Shown here one piece after another: positions 50,062 through 63,161 of a stretch of DNA of 64,000 bases. A program made the position numbers and the translations under genes. The stretch comes from Lyophyllum atratum (lineage: Eukaryota; Basidiomycota; Agaricomycetes; Agaricales; Lyophyllaceae): contig JACGCN010000004.1 in the NCBI GenBank assembly GCA_014905825.1, positions 1,178,001 through 1,242,000 of the forward strand, given 5' to 3'. Each line of letters opens with the position of its first letter. Position 1 is the first letter of the stretch. The notes under the pieces were generated by a model. The model made no database searches, was not told where the DNA came from, and worked only from the letters and a program-made list of their open reading frames with translations.

Positions 50062-52908
50062 ATGTCATCCCCTCGCCTCACAGGTCTCGAACGGAGAACC
50101 CAACCGACTGTTGGCGCGAACGACGCGTGGCAGGCGTCTTCAAATCCTATCCCCAACAATAAAGCAACGCGTCCGCGAAAGCACATCAAGAAGTTGAAGG
50201 ATGATCCCCAGACAGAGAAGACGGAGAGCGTTTATAGTGATGACCCAGCGCCTGCATCGTCTGGTGTGTTTGTGCCCACTATCCCAAAGTTCTCCCTAGA
50301 GAAATCTTTCCCCTCGATCCTGTCCACGGTGGGCCTGATGCAGGGATCCAAGTCTTCTGATAGCTTACGCTCACTCTCGCGAGTCTTTTCGACATGCCTT
50401 CGAACAATCGTCCATTCCATGGACGGATTGCCGCACGATGTCCGCCTGAAACCAGAATACGAAGTGGCCCAATTTGCCGTCATCTTCTCCGGGAATTTGC
50501 TGAAAGCGGAAGTCTCCCGGCAGGCGAAAGCAAAGGACCCATCGGAGTCCAGCATCCAGATGGCTTTGGAGCTGGTCGACATGACGGTAACGAGCTTGCG
50601 CTCCTTCCTGAAAGTTGCGGAACGCATACTTGCCGAGAAAAAGCCCCTCCCAAAGCTACCTACTAGCCCCGCCGACCCGCCCACCCCAGTTGAATCTATG
50701 GAGGAGGAGCCTGCACCATTGGTAAATGTTGTGGAGGAAGTCTTGAACAGCGAGGAAGACTCAAAATCTGCTCCCTCCTCACGAGAAGAATCAGATACTC
50801 TGCACGACCTACCAACCACGAAAAAGAAGCGAAAGCACAGTGGAAGCATTATCAGGAACATCGTCCATCGTCGCCGAGGCAGTGCATCGAAAACCTCCAT
50901 CTTCACTCACCGCACCAAATCATCCCTTACTTTGCTTAACACGGATGCCACAGTCTGCCACGCAGAAACTTCATCGCTGCGTAGCTCTCCCAAAGAATCA
51001 TTCTCAGCAGAGGTCAAGGAACGAGCTCCAGAAATGCCCTATCTCCCGCGCCAATCCGCCATCTACTACCTCGCCGACCCCTACTGTCCCGAGATCGACG
51101 TCGATATGCCTTTACCAACAGGGGATGCAGTTGCGGTCCGTCTCGACCAGAACGGCGTAACGAAGGCTGCTTCTCTCACCGCCCTCGTCCGCATCCTCAC
51201 ATCGAAAGAGAGTGTAACAGACCCAGAGTTCTCCCCTACATTCTTCATCTGCTTCCGTTTCTTTACAACGCCTGCCATTTTCTTGGACGCGCTAATGAAG
51301 CGCTACGATGAACAGCCACCTCCCGACTTGGACCCAGCTCAGCTCCGTGTCTGGACGCGTGACCACATGGCAGTGCACATTCGGGTGGGGAAGACCATAT
51401 TCATGTGGCTTGATCTTTATTGGAAGCCCGAAGTGGATGTCCAGGTCCTGGAAACCCTTCAGGCGTTCACGCTGGACCGTCTCGTCCATGAACTGCCTGA
51501 GGGATTGGTCAAGGTCATCTTGGAGGGCCTTGACTTAGTCTGGGGTGAGAACCCCTTGTGTCGGAGATCGAGGAAGGCGTTTGACATGGACTACATTTAC
51601 CACTATGGCGGCGTGGTCCCGGTGGCACAGACCGGCTTTACCATTACAATTGATGCGACCCTCCAGACCGGCTCACAGTTGCTGGCTTTCGATTGTCCAG
51701 CGGGCAGAGAAGAACTTGCTCATCAGCTCACTCTCCGGGTCTCGGAGCAATTCCAGCAGATCGATCCTGAGGATGCCATTAAATATTGGCATCTCAAAGA
51801 TCACAAGACTCGTAAAGGCGAAGTCGAGGGTTGGGAAGTCGGCAAGATACTCAAGGCAATTATCGAGTTCGAACGGGCGCTTTGCTCCTGGGTTACATTT
51901 TCGGTGCTGGACGAGTGCGACGCAAAGAGGCGCCGGGATATGCTGGAGTTCTGGCTAGATATTTCTGCAGTGCGTTTAATCTTGCTTTACAACCTGAATC
52001 AGTTCATTCACTGACCTTGTGGCGTTCTAGCGCTGCATCCGTCTCCGGAACTTTAGTGGCGCACACTGCATACTAGGGGGGCTTTCTAACGGCTCTATCA
52101 CACGGCTAAAGCGTACCGTTCTAGTATGTCCTTTTCATTTGCGGTCATATTAAATCACCAATATCATTCCCAGACTGTCAGTGCTTCGAGCAAGCAACAA
52201 TTCCGAGCTTTACAAACTTTCTTCGGAGGGCAAGATAATTATGCCGGTTATCGGGAGATCCTTTCCTCCGTCGAGCCTACAGTGCCTATGATCGGTACGC
52301 ATTATGCGTCTGCGTTCTTTCGAACCTCATCCTAATGTTTTCGTCCAGCCCCGCTTATCCGGGATGTAATATCGGCGTTGGACGTTGTCCCCACGTCGGT
52401 TGGATCTACGGACGATAGCAAGGACAAAAACCTTATCAACCTATGTTCGTATCGTATCGTCACCAAAACAGTACAAGGTAATAGTTGAAGCGCATTTACT
52501 ATTCGAAAACATTCTTTCTAATGTATGTTTCCCGCGACGTAGCGATGGAGAGCTGTCTCATCCCCTACAAGCTCACAAGGAGCGAGGTATTCCACACATG
52601 GCTTGACACGGTACTACCAGGCTTCCCTTCAAACCAGGAGAACGATTTGAACGACAAATTTTATGATCAAAGGTATGTATATGTTATACCTTGCGTGGTT
52701 TCTTCGGTGGCGCTAATAGGCCTCTTAACGCGTCAGCAAGAAACTTGAACTCAAAGACGAGTCTTTGAGCCACCTCGATCCATGGCTGTACACCGTAACT
52801 GGGATGCTTGGTGCTAAGTATACCTTACACAAGCTTCCCCCACCGCCCTCATGTCAGGCACCAACGAAGAGGAAAAATCACCTTGCTTCATTCCTTAGAA
52901 GATGTTGA
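50062..52908 (+). CDS. Ras guanine-nucleotide exchange factor (Cdc25 type)
   Basis: Exons: 50062-51969, 52031-52123, 52174-52294, 52349-52477, 52543-52672, 52737-52908 (850 aa). RasGEFs load Ras with GTP. The N-terminal 330 residues are largely disordered with basic clusters (KKKRKHSGSIIRNIVHRRRG). A RasGEF-N domain (about 370-490) has LVRILTSKESVTDPEFSPTF and FFICFRFFTTPAIFLDALMK. The catalytic Cdc25 domain starts near 560: FDCPAGREELAHQLTL, FERALCSWVTFSVLDE, then FSGAHCILGGLSNGSITRLK in exon 2 (the helical hairpin that opens Ras, SITRLK), and QDNYAGYREILSS. No SH3 domain is seen. The C terminus ends basic (LASFLRRC). Which fungal paralogue it is cannot be told without a tree. Confidence 0.9.
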
Positions 52909-53228
52909 TAACCACCTTTCTACGACGTTTCGCGTCGCCACCACATTCCTTCCGATCTATACCTTTGTATCAGTTACGACCACGCACCTTCGTGTACCAC
53001 ACTCATTCTTGCCTTCCAATTCCGGTCCCTCATATCAAGTAGTCCAAGTGCTGGCAATATAAAAACATGTTTGACATGACTCCTCCCCCACGTACATCGA
53101 ATCGACGTGTTCGCAAAGCAAGATGCAGACATTCATAGGATGGCATAATGCATAAAGTAAGTGCATAGGCTCCCGAAGCACGGCAGTCTAACCTCCCACA
53201 CCCATACCACAAGGCAGAAAACACTACT
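52909..53228. other. Convergent 3' flanks
   Basis: 320 bases between the RasGEF and RPL17 stops. No supported feature. Confidence 0.5.
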
Positions 53229-54084
53229 TTATGCCCGGGCAGCCTCAATCCGTCTTCTCGCAACCTGTCGCCTGTTAAGGCCGGTCAGTGAGGCCGCGAC
53301 CTTGTCGTTGCTCTTCTCGACTTCAACCTCGCTGGCAGTGAGGATGATCTCGACATGGCACGGATGACCTTGGTAAGGGTTGATGCGACCATGGGCACGG
53401 TATGTGCGGCGGCGGGTTTTCTGCGTAGGGATAGGAGTATTGGAATCAGAGCTTACGGAATAGATAGTGAGTACACACGGGGGCTTGTTGAACGACGATG
53501 TTTTTGATGATAAGGTCTTCGGGATCAAGGTTTTTGGAGTCGGCGTTCGATTCGGCGTTCTTCAGGAGGCCCATAATGAATTTGACAGACTTCTCGGGCC
53601 AGCGACCTGTTATGTCCCTCGGTTTAGATTCGAACAGCATGGCATCCTCTGCAACTTGACGCACCTTGGGTAGCCTTGAACTCCTTCGCCTGGCTAGCCC
53701 GTCCAACACCTCCGGAGAATCGACGGAAAGGAATGACGCGCTTGTGCTCTTTCACGTCACCGAGGTAAGCGTAGGCTTTGGTGAGTTTCCAGCCTGGTAG
53801 ATGTCCCATGTTAGATATCGATTTTCTCGAGGATATCGACTGCAAGTTGCGATCGGCTTTACCTGTGAGGGCGGCAGCAACTTCACGCATGTTCTTGAAG
53901 TGCGTGCGGAGGTACTCCCCCCGAGCACGGGAGGCTAAGGAATCCTGTCAGCCGAGGTTCGTGAACGACAAAATCGTCGTTTGACTGACTTTTTTCGGGG
54001 TTCGTGATGAGAGGGGCGGCGGCGTAGCGAACTGAGTACGGTCAGCATGTCAGTTAGAACGGAGGACGAGCAGCACTTACCCAT
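53229..54084 (-). CDS. RPL17: 60S ribosomal protein L17 (uL22)
   Basis: Exons: 54081-54084, 53990-54031, 53934-53863, 53793-53665, 53606-53479, 53420-53229 (188 aa). uL22 lines the ribosome exit tunnel. The sequence runs [85 protein letters not shown] and [20 protein letters not shown], all highly conserved. The first coding exon is 4 nt (ATG plus one base), a layout common in ribosomal protein genes with an early intron. Introns are 49-69 nt. Strong expression is expected. Confidence 0.97.
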
Positions 54085-55043
54085 CTTGAAGTCTTGAAGT
54101 TGTCGTGCCCGATACCGAAACTATCTTCTGAGGATGGGCGAGCGTGGCTGAAACCTTAATCTTGCAGTTTATCGGCGTTCTCCGAAATTGATTCCGTCAC
54201 ACTTTAGTCACACAGAACCGTTACTCTCTCTCGTCCAATGTATACATTGTACATGCCCATGCAGTCCTAGTTCTGACGCACTGAAAGTTTCTCTGCCCAT
54301 CTTCTGAGTCCTCTGCTGGTCTTGAAACTAACCTACTGGGCTTCATGGGGGCTGGGAGCTCGAAGTGAAAGCCTGCAATATTGATGTACAGAGGCGCCAT
54401 ATTAATCATGTATGTCAATCACAAGAAGAATACACAAGTGGCCTCGAAACGCTAGACTCGAACTAGTCGTCTTGATAGTAATTGCGATGTTTAATCTGAG
54501 GGACAGAGCGCGATGTCGAATCAGAAGTATCGGGAGTTCTCTTTTTGGACTGGGTGAAGAGAGTAAGTGAGTTATGGTGATGATTACACGCCAACAGTGT
54601 TCGATATCCGTAACGGCTGGCGTCGAGCCTATCGAAACAAGTCTCCCGCTTGGAGTGTTGAAGATATGTAGCATCGGGGCAGTATGTCCTCTCCCACGAA
54701 ACGAACCCATCCCCTTGTCAATCGTCTCGAGGGCCGTTACTTACAATACCAACGATACATTACCATTTGCCTTGAACCATACACAAATTAGAATCATTCG
54801 CATCCAGGATAATCGCCACAGTATCGGGAACGCGGACCAGGATGTTGTAAGTGATCGTGCTCACTATGTATACGGATCGTTTCAACGAAAGTGGGAACAT
54901 CGTGAGAACGTCGCGTCGAAAACGGACAGGTGCCACTGAGGTCACGGGTCTGGGTTGGGCCGCGCCGGCACTGAGCTGTTTCGATACCGCGTCGACGGTC
55001 GTTGCCTACTCTATTTCCTGAGATTTCTGGACGCCCCTGGAGG
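54085..55043. promoter_or_regulatory. Divergent promoter region RPL17 / AVO3
   Basis: About 960 bases with no supported exon. A 17-base T-arm-like inverted repeat at 54451-54467 is discussed under rejected items. No TATA box was identified. Confidence 0.4.
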
Positions 55044-58000
55044 ATGCCGTCTCATCTTAATGTTCCTGCGGCTAATGCCTCCTTTGGAACCGCCTCGTCC
55101 TCCACGACTCTGGTTGGCAGTGAGCCTCACGCTGGCACCTTCTCCTTCGCCGAGCTCGAAGGCAAGGATCCGACCGAACAGGTGCGATGCAGTTGCTCTT
55201 AAGTCTATCGTGGTTGAACTCAAGACTTACGTCGACATTGCTATCCCAGCTGGAGATCTTGAACAACCAGCTCGTACTGGAGCAGCGAATCAAGGAGGGC
55301 GCCGAGAACTTCCTCGATATGGAATTAACTGTGAGTCGCTTCATGGCCACCTTGCTATGCAAATCTGATTCGTTTCCTTATGATAATTTAGGAATCGCTC
55401 CGCCTACAAGTGGCTTCTGAGCTGGAAATGGCAAAGAACAGGATCGACGCACTCATGAGACGTATCGAAGCCAGTGAGTACTGCGCCACGATCACCTACT
55501 CCCACTTATCCGATAGCAATCTCCTAGTATCTAAAAGCAAGACTAATCAAATCAACGGTGCTGTCCCACCCAAGCGCAAGGTACCTCAGCAGGATGCGAG
55601 AAGCGGAAAAGACAACATTGACAAAGGTATGGTATACCGGTAATTCGAGGTTGGAATGGTGTTCTTAATAACTCACCAGGAGGGGAAGACTTCCGCACGG
55701 CATTAAACAACGCATCCGCCCATCTAGCAACATTGGTGTCCCTCACGTCATCGGTGGGCACGGGACCTGCTTCAACCTCCAATCCAGCGCCAAATTCTGT
55801 AGAGACTGATCGCCAAGTGATCGAAACCATGTCGAAACTTATAGATATTCTCCGGCGGAATCTCCGGGTTCGATATGAGCTGAAGATCACCCAAGTCTTG
55901 CACGCGTAAGGAACCGATGATCCTTTCCGGAGAAGGAGTGATTTCGCTCACTTGATTCCCTCTATAGTGTTCTTCCATTCCTTGGCGACAGGTTTTCGAA
56001 ACAAGCTCGCGCAGCAGCGTATAGGCTATTGCGACATACTCTGGTTGATTCGGAATCTGTGAAGCTGCTGGATGAGAGCCAGTCAATAGATTGGTACATT
56101 GTCAAGTGAGTTTCACTACCTCTTAGCAATGCTGGAAATAAGATCGAACGTCCCTCCTCCCTCCCTGGGAAGGTCGTTAAATAGGGACAGCAAGTATAGC
56201 GTCGAGAAGGAGCAAGTTATCAAGTTGATCCGAACAATGGTCGAAATTGGCACTGTTCATCACGATTCCAAATCGTCAGGAGGGACAGGAGTCGTTCCTC
56301 TTTCTGAACCTATAATGCGTGCTCTCATTGCTGTCGCCGAACAACCCGAAGACCCCTTCCGGCCAATATGCATTGAAACGCTCGCCGAAATCCGTGTGTA
56401 TCAGGTGTCCAGATGATCATTTTGACATTAACTCTGATGTTCCTTTTGAAGTTCTCATTGACATCGACCTCGTTTCAAGAACAGACGGCATAGGATTACT
56501 TCTACATTTGTTAGGAGACGGGCCTGTGGAGCTCATGCCTCTTCTTGCTACGACATTTCTGCATATTGTGGACTCGCCTCGGACTCGTACTTATCTGCGA
56601 GTTGGTGTCGATTTGGAGGTACATAATCCTTTTCGTTCGTCTTCTTTCGCGCATGAACATATCATTCCGATAGCTTGCGCTCTCCGCTGTAACAGATGCC
56701 TATGGAAAAGGAATCGACCATGCCGATCGGATGAGAAGTTCTGTGAAAGTTATACAATCCATGTTGCGGACGTGGAGCGGTACGTACTGATGAAAGTCAA
56801 CAGCGGTAGCGTCTCATGACTTTACGATAGGACTAATGTATTTCTGCATGGATGACATGCGGGCTATCCGTTCTGTGATCGATACCCTTCGAATACCATC
56901 CCTCGATACGCGGGTAGGCTCCAATTCCCTTCGACACGTCCCTTTACTTACGACAAGCGATGCAGGAGATCACTTTGAACATGTTCTTCGACATCCTGAA
57001 TATCAAATCCCCAGAATGGTATCAAACCTTCATCGACGGTCGTCGATTAACAAGTGTGTACATCCCGGCTCCGAGGTTGCACTCACTTTGATCTCATGAT
57101 AACGACAGTGTATCAGAAATCTCGAGACGCTCCAGAACCTCGCCCCGATTTCGATGGAAGTGATAGAGCCTACCAGACGTTCAAACTAACGGATCAGTAT
57201 CTTGCGCTGTTGGTTTTAGTTTTCACTAAGGCGGGACTTTGTGAAGTGAGTTCCTTCCACAAAACGATCCATTGCGCTCACTTTAATTTATTCCCGTCAG
57301 GCGCTTTCCTGCATGTTGGAGGAATCAATCACCGGATCCAACCTAACTCGCAAAGCTACCTTATTATTGGCGGAGGTCCTCCAGATGGCGAATCGAGTAT
57401 TACCGCTTTCTATAGCAGCCAAAATCCAGGTATGCCTCATACTAGGGCATGGAATTCCATCTTCTGATTTATTTTTGATAGGCAATACCTGAGCTGTTCG
57501 ATATGGCGACCCATTATAGCGATGGAGAGCACCGAATAGTCGGGACATCAGCCATGTCAGCTATTGACAGCTTCAATCGTAACCGGACGCGGTTACAGCC
57601 GAGCGCTTTGAAGACCAACCGCCCAAGGTCGACTCCGTGCCCGTTACACAGTGTTCTAAATATCTGACGATGTGTTTAGGGCGAACTCTGTAGAAGACGC
57701 TGTGCGTCGTGGACAGAGACAGGTCGAGCAGGTCAAGTTGAAGATGAGCATGCAAATGGACGACAAGACTTTCCAGTCTTCGCTACTTGAAACTCAAGTG
57801 AATTTTCATAGTTTGCTTCCCATCCCAGTCTAATAGGTTATACAGGTGATGCTTACCAAAGACTATACAAAATGGCACTTCGAAACGCTCCAGGAACTGA
57901 TTGAGGGCCCTTTGCTCAATCCGAAACGGATGGAAGAAGCCATTAAAGTATCTCGGTTTGTGCGGCGACTCATGTCTTTCTTCCATCCTTTCAGTCACCG

Positions 58001-60461
58001 GTTCTCCGACATGCTTAGAATCAAGGTTCGTTCCGAGCACTCCATACTATCATCCAGCATCTGACATCGACCCATTACATAGTCCAACACCAAATGGGTG
58101 CGCCTCGGGTGCTCACTGCTGTCGACCCTCATGGCCAGCCCAGACGGCGTACGCTACCTGGCAACCGAAGACCAGTTCCTCACGCAGATCGTCAAAAGTT
58201 TCGCACAACTTGATCCCGTATGTCAAAATACAGTGTTGTGCTTGATGTGGAGTACCGATACAGTATCTTCCTTTTCGCTGTAGTTTAATGGCGTGCCCGA
58301 CTCGGATCCGGTATTCTCCAAGAAACGTGTCGCGGATACCTTGACATATGGGTATCTGGAGATGCTGGGGACACTAAGCAAATACAAGGAAGGCATAGAG
58401 TGAGTAACTGATTTTTATCCATTGGACTGCTTTATTGATGCTGAATGGTTGAACTTGCAGGCTCTTGGAAAAGTTCAAAGTGTTTACGGCGTTTTACCAC
58501 CTGAGCGAGTTGCGGAGTCGAGAAGACTTGATCAAAGGGATTATCGAGAATCTCGATTACAACATGTACGTCGCACCTGCCTTTTCCGTTTATCCGAATC
58601 CGACTCTCTATACTGATAGCGACGGCCATCCCCGGATTGTCTTGTCCAAGGCACTCACCTCTAGTTACAAGGTATGGTACGGCTTCTATGCTCTGCGCCG
58701 TTTCGGACTAACTCGCTAACCAGCACATCCGTCTCTATGCCACACAACACTTGGGCGAATTGATTCGGGGATCTGCCACCGCTAATGCCTGGACCCTTCG
58801 ACTTCTTCTCACGCAGCTGTATGACCCGGCACCTGAAGTCTGCGAACTTGCTGTACACTTCCTTGAGGAAGTGTGTGAGGACAGGGATATTCTGCAGCTG
58901 GTGGTCGAGATGCAGCCTACGATGGACCATCTTGGAGAGATCGGACATCCTCTGCTACTCAAGTGAGTTCGTATGAAGTGTCTCGAATTTGGTTTTGATG
59001 ATGGAACAGATTCATGTCGACGCCCATGGGCTTCCGCTATCTCTACGATGCTGGGTACATCGATCGAGAAATGGACATGTGGTTCAATGTGAGTACCCTG
59101 TGCAATGCTCTGATTCTTCTGGCTCATAACCTTTCTACAGGAAAGGAACATCTACTATGTCGTTCAAGTGGAAGTGTTCCTCGCCAAGGTGTTCAATAAC
59201 GTCACCGACGAGGAGGATGATATTCTGTACGTTGATCGACTCATCTATGGAGCAAGCAATCGCTGAGCTCACATTATAGGTCATTTGAAGGCACGGTACC
59301 ACCACATTTCTACGGGGAGATGGCCAAAACGGAGCTTGGGTGCCAAATCTTGCAGGAGAAGGGCCACTTCACAGAGTTCTCGCAGTTCATACAGAAACAC
59401 AGCGAGGAGAGTGAAGATATGGAGTTGATCATGAAGCTCAAGAGTATTCTGTGGGCAGTGGTATGCGTTGTACTTCTCCGTATATTTTGCTCTTACTCAG
59501 AACGTCTCCGACATAGGGCAATGTTGGATCAACGGAGGGAGGTCTCCCATTCTTGGAGGAGGAGGAAATCATCCCAGCCGTTCTAGCGATTGCTGAAAAG
59601 TCTCCTGTTCCTTCTATTCGTGGGTGAGTATGCATTGTTTGTCAGCTAGCGAAATCCTTACCTTTGCGGTAGTACATGCTTCTTTGTGCTCGGCCTCATA
59701 TCTTCGACATCTCAAGGTTCTGAAATCCTCAATGATTATCACTGGGAGGCTACACTCGATCCTTTAGGCATGCCAACTGGATTGTGCGTACCTTCGGATT
59801 ACGAGGCGTTCACCACAGTATGTGCCTCTGAAATCTTGCTCTCCATCACCGCCTAAAAGTGTCTAGATACCCTCATGGACGCCGATTGCTATCGACAAGA
59901 CTGAGTGTCGTCTGATACCCCCGACTGCTGAGGCTGAAATTGAAGTGATCACTGCCATACAAAATTTGGCCAACACCGTCATCGCAAATGCGGCGTCGCG
60001 ATCGCTAGCGAGGTATTCCCCTCCCATAAACATATCTCTTTGTTTATTCATTTTGCGTTCACAGGATGAAATCTCGACCTGAGTACCGTCATATCTTCAC
60101 TTCGCCTGCCATGTTCTACCGAGCACTCCACATCATCTCCTCCCAACGGTATCGCCTCCCCACCCGACGATATATCGTCGATCTATTCAACCTGGAGTTG
60201 AACCAAGAGCTGGTGATCAAGCTGAAGCAGTCTGCATCTGTGTTGAAAGTGCATCCGTCGTACAAAATGTCGGCATCGGACACGAGCCGTCTCAGCATGT
60301 TTGGACCCCTGGGTCGGCCACGGAGGACATCGATCAGCGATGATGAAGAGGACGAACTGGATCCACCCACCACGACCGCTGCTCCCGGAGAACCTCAGCA
60401 ACCCGTCATCACGCTACAGCCAGTCCACAAGGTTGTTGGCTTTGAGATAGAAGTCAGGTGA
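55044..60461 (+). CDS. AVO3: TORC2 subunit Avo3/RICTOR homologue
   Basis: 28 exons: 55044-55181, 55250-55330, 55392-55473, 55528-55626, 55680-55905, 55968-56105, 56173-56393, 56452-56618, 56674-56779, 56831-56913, 56966-57053, 57109-57245, 57301-57429, 57482-57627, 57680-57797, 57846-58025, 58083-58217, 58284-58399, 58461-58565, 58620-58671, 58724-58962, 59010-59088, 59141-59226, 59280-59460, 59517-59623, 59673-59817, 59867-60012, 60065-60461 (1308 aa). RICTOR is the scaffold that defines TORC2. Residues 45-95 form a coiled coil (ILNNQLVLEQRIKEGAENF). Armadillo-like helices follow: GIGLLLHLLGDGPVELMPLL, MYFCMDDMRAIRSVIDTL, NSVEDAVRRGQRQVEQVK (about 616), VMLTKDYTKWHFETL, TVPPHFYGEMAKTELGCQIL. 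GNVGSTEGGLPFLEE (about 1044) marks the RICTOR_V region. The end is acidic and Ser/Pro-rich. All 27 joins keep phase. The start could lie a little upstream in frame. Confidence 0.94.
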
Positions 60462-60697
60462 TCCTTGGTTTCTTTCATTGACAATTTGAACAATGCTTCT
60501 TCTTTGTTATGTATTTGGTATGCATTAGGGACTTGTAACATATATTTTTATTGTTGTACAGATAGGTTTTTGCGGACTGCTACTGGTGCACACGTTTGTG
60601 GCTGTGTGAATAGCGTTGTGTTGTGCTGCTAAAGCATGCTTTCCAAACATCGCGACACAACCTCCCGGAGTGGATCGAATCAGACCAACTCTCCGCC

Positions 60698-61462
60698 ATG
60701 TCGCTGCTCCAGGTCTGTAAACTCGCAGCCAGAGCGCCAACTCTTCGCTCTTCTGCGGCACTCAGCCGTGGCATGGCCATAAATTCTCCGGCTGCCCCAA
60801 CCACAGTGGACAAGAAGGAACCGTCGGACATTGCTGCACCCGCCCAGCCTCCTCGCGATGTTATGGTCGCAGATGTCATCAGCGGTGCTCCCAGTGCGTT
60901 CAACTACTTTTTCTTTACCGAAACGAGACTTAACCATCTGTTTCCAGCTGAATTGCGCCACCGGACCGTACGGGTGTATCAGCCCACCCAAAGCACAATG
61001 CAGAGCGGCGGAGCCAAGTCAGATCGCTGGCGGATAGACTTTGACATCTTGCCAGGTGGCGGACGCTGGGAGAACCCCATGATTGGATATGCGAGCTCGT
61101 GAGCAAACTATGCAACCGCACCTCGGTTTTATGTCAGCTAAACCGCTATGTGCTGCCTTCTAGTGCCGACTACGTACAAGGAACACGCATAACGTTCCGG
61201 ACGAAGGAGGACGCCGTTCACTTCGCTGAGAAGCAAGGTATGTTTGCGCATACTTCAGAGGCGCCCGGTGCGATATTGATGACTGTTCGCCAGGTTGGGA
61301 TTACTATGTGTATGTATTTATTTGAGCCTTGCGCGAAATCCCGCATCTTCATGCTTGCGTTTTTCCAGCCAAACCCCTCCAGTGAAGCGCATCCCACCCA
61401 AGAACTATTCCGAGAACTTCTTGTATCGCCCAGGAAAACTCAGGATTGTGAGGACGAAGTAG
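60698..61462 (+). CDS. NDUFS4: NADH:ubiquinone oxidoreductase 18 kDa subunit, mitochondrial
   Basis: Exons: 60698-60893, 60948-61098, 61164-61237, 61294-61309, 61369-61462 (176 aa). This is an accessory subunit of complex I near the NADH-binding arm. The first 30 residues form an Arg/Ala/Ser-rich presequence. Then RTVRVYQPTQSTMQSG, WRIDFDILPGGGRWENPMIG, GTRITFRTKEDAVHFAEKQ, GWDYYV and NYSENFLYRPGKLRIVRTK follow, as in the family. Exon 4 is 16 nt and encodes most of GWDYYV. It lies 236 bases after AVO3 on the same strand. Confidence 0.95.
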
Positions 61463-63161
61463 ACAGCTTCGCAAGTGGCTCTCATAGGCACGGTTGTCCG
61501 AACTGCTACGTTAATCGTATTACGACAACAGAGATATCGATGCATCTCAATGAACTTTTTTTCGGCAGGTGGACTGTTCAAGCAGTTCGAAGGATTTGTC
61601 CTCCCTCGCCCTTTCTTTTCGGTTTGGCCCTGGGTCGCTGGCGCTTTACCTAACCGAGTGCCCACTTATTCTCCGAACGGCATTCGTGAAGTAGAGACAG
61701 AACGTCTCCCGGAATATTGTTCCGTAGGTCCCTGGAAGAGCAGATCCGCGGCTACCTACGCCAGACAGTGCTTGTGTTGCGGACGGAAGACAGAAACGTA
61801 AATGATACATAGGAGGCCGAGAAGGTGGCCGCACCAGGTAGATGCCAGTGGTGGTTGAAACCAAGATCAAGAGCTAAGCAGGACATCCAAGGACTCACTG
61901 GATGGTAAGTGTCGGTTGTCGAGAAGAAAGGCTTTGGAGACGATCGGTATTTGGCTCACTATCAACTTACCGAGCGACTCTGACCTGGCTGACATTTCTC
62001 TGTTCAATCGCTTGGCAGGCCTTGTTGACCCTCCAGAGCTCCATAGTCCGTGAGATTCGGCTCTCCGGGTGGTAGCACTGCGTTCGGAAGCAAGACCCGT
62101 GCAATTGAGCTGGATTGTCTTTACTAACAAATACGAGGAACATGTCCAGAAGTAGCGACGCGTTTCCAAGCGTCGTTGTCACTTCCTAACGTGTATAAAG
62201 TGCTGGGAGATTCTGGCATTGACCTCCAACCTCGAAGCACGCGCATATGTACGAGACAAGGCGTCTCGTACCTAGAAGTGACACTGTGCTTCCTGGCTCT
62301 ACGAACGACTCGAAGAACGCGGGTAGCATGATTTGCCTATATTTCGATGAAGCACTGGGGGCCGCTGAATGCTACTGGATAGCAGCCACCCTTCCTAGTG
62401 CTCCTGACCTCAAGCCTCAGGGACGAGAGGTATAACTGTGGTGGCGCCCTTGGTCGATGCGCGAGGGGATGTGCTAGAACTTTTGCGGCAAGTAACGACC
62501 TCATGAGAGAGCAGTCAGATGGCAGCAAAAACTCGTGATACCGGGGTATTTGACGAACTAGATCCAGTGACAGAGGGGGGTGGCCGAATTTGAACATGAT
62601 GACGCGTCGCGGAGCTTGTAATATGAATGCCCAAGTCCGACCGGATCGTAATGCACCAAGGAGGAGGACGGAGCTGGACCTAGCTGGACCTGCGATCCTT
62701 TCAACTCCTCACAATTACGTTTTTCACGGGGATCACACATGGCGCCGAGTCGTCCGCTGTTATTGGTGCAGGAGTGTCAGCAAGCGTCAAAGGCATGCGT
62801 CATGCCTCGTGAATTTGTTCCTGCGATGGCCGAGTGGAGGGATCCGAAATTTGAAGCAACGCCTGGAGATGTCCTTAGAAGGCAGTCTATTGTGTACCTA
62901 CGCGAACTTCTAGGAAATGGCTGCCCTCTTCCGAGCGACTGATGGGTCCAATTCGGAGTGACGTAGAGAAATATACGAGTATGTGAGGATATGATCGCTC
63001 GCAGCGTGGAGGTAGCTGGCTGCGGGATAGGGGTACGGGTCTGGGTCCTGAGTCGTGTGTCACGTGGGATGTACGTCATGTGGATAATCAGACAATCATT
63101 TGGCGAGGGTCGTAGGTAGGATTTGACGGACGACGAGGCCATCCGTGCAACATCCACCGAC
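61463..63161. other. 1.7 kb without a supported gene
   Basis: The largest gene-poor gap in the window. Several short open frames exist on both strands, but none shows a domain, coding-like composition or splice chain. It may hold a non-coding RNA, a decayed gene or just the YPD1 promoter. A CT-rich run begins only inside the YPD1 coding start. Confidence 0.4.

Noticed and set aside
54437..54470. T-arm-like hairpin with a TTCGAGT loop on the minus strand, suggesting a tRNA
   Set aside because: The 5-bp stem and 7-base loop are good, but no matching acceptor 5' strand, anticodon arm or D-arm was found within 150 bases.
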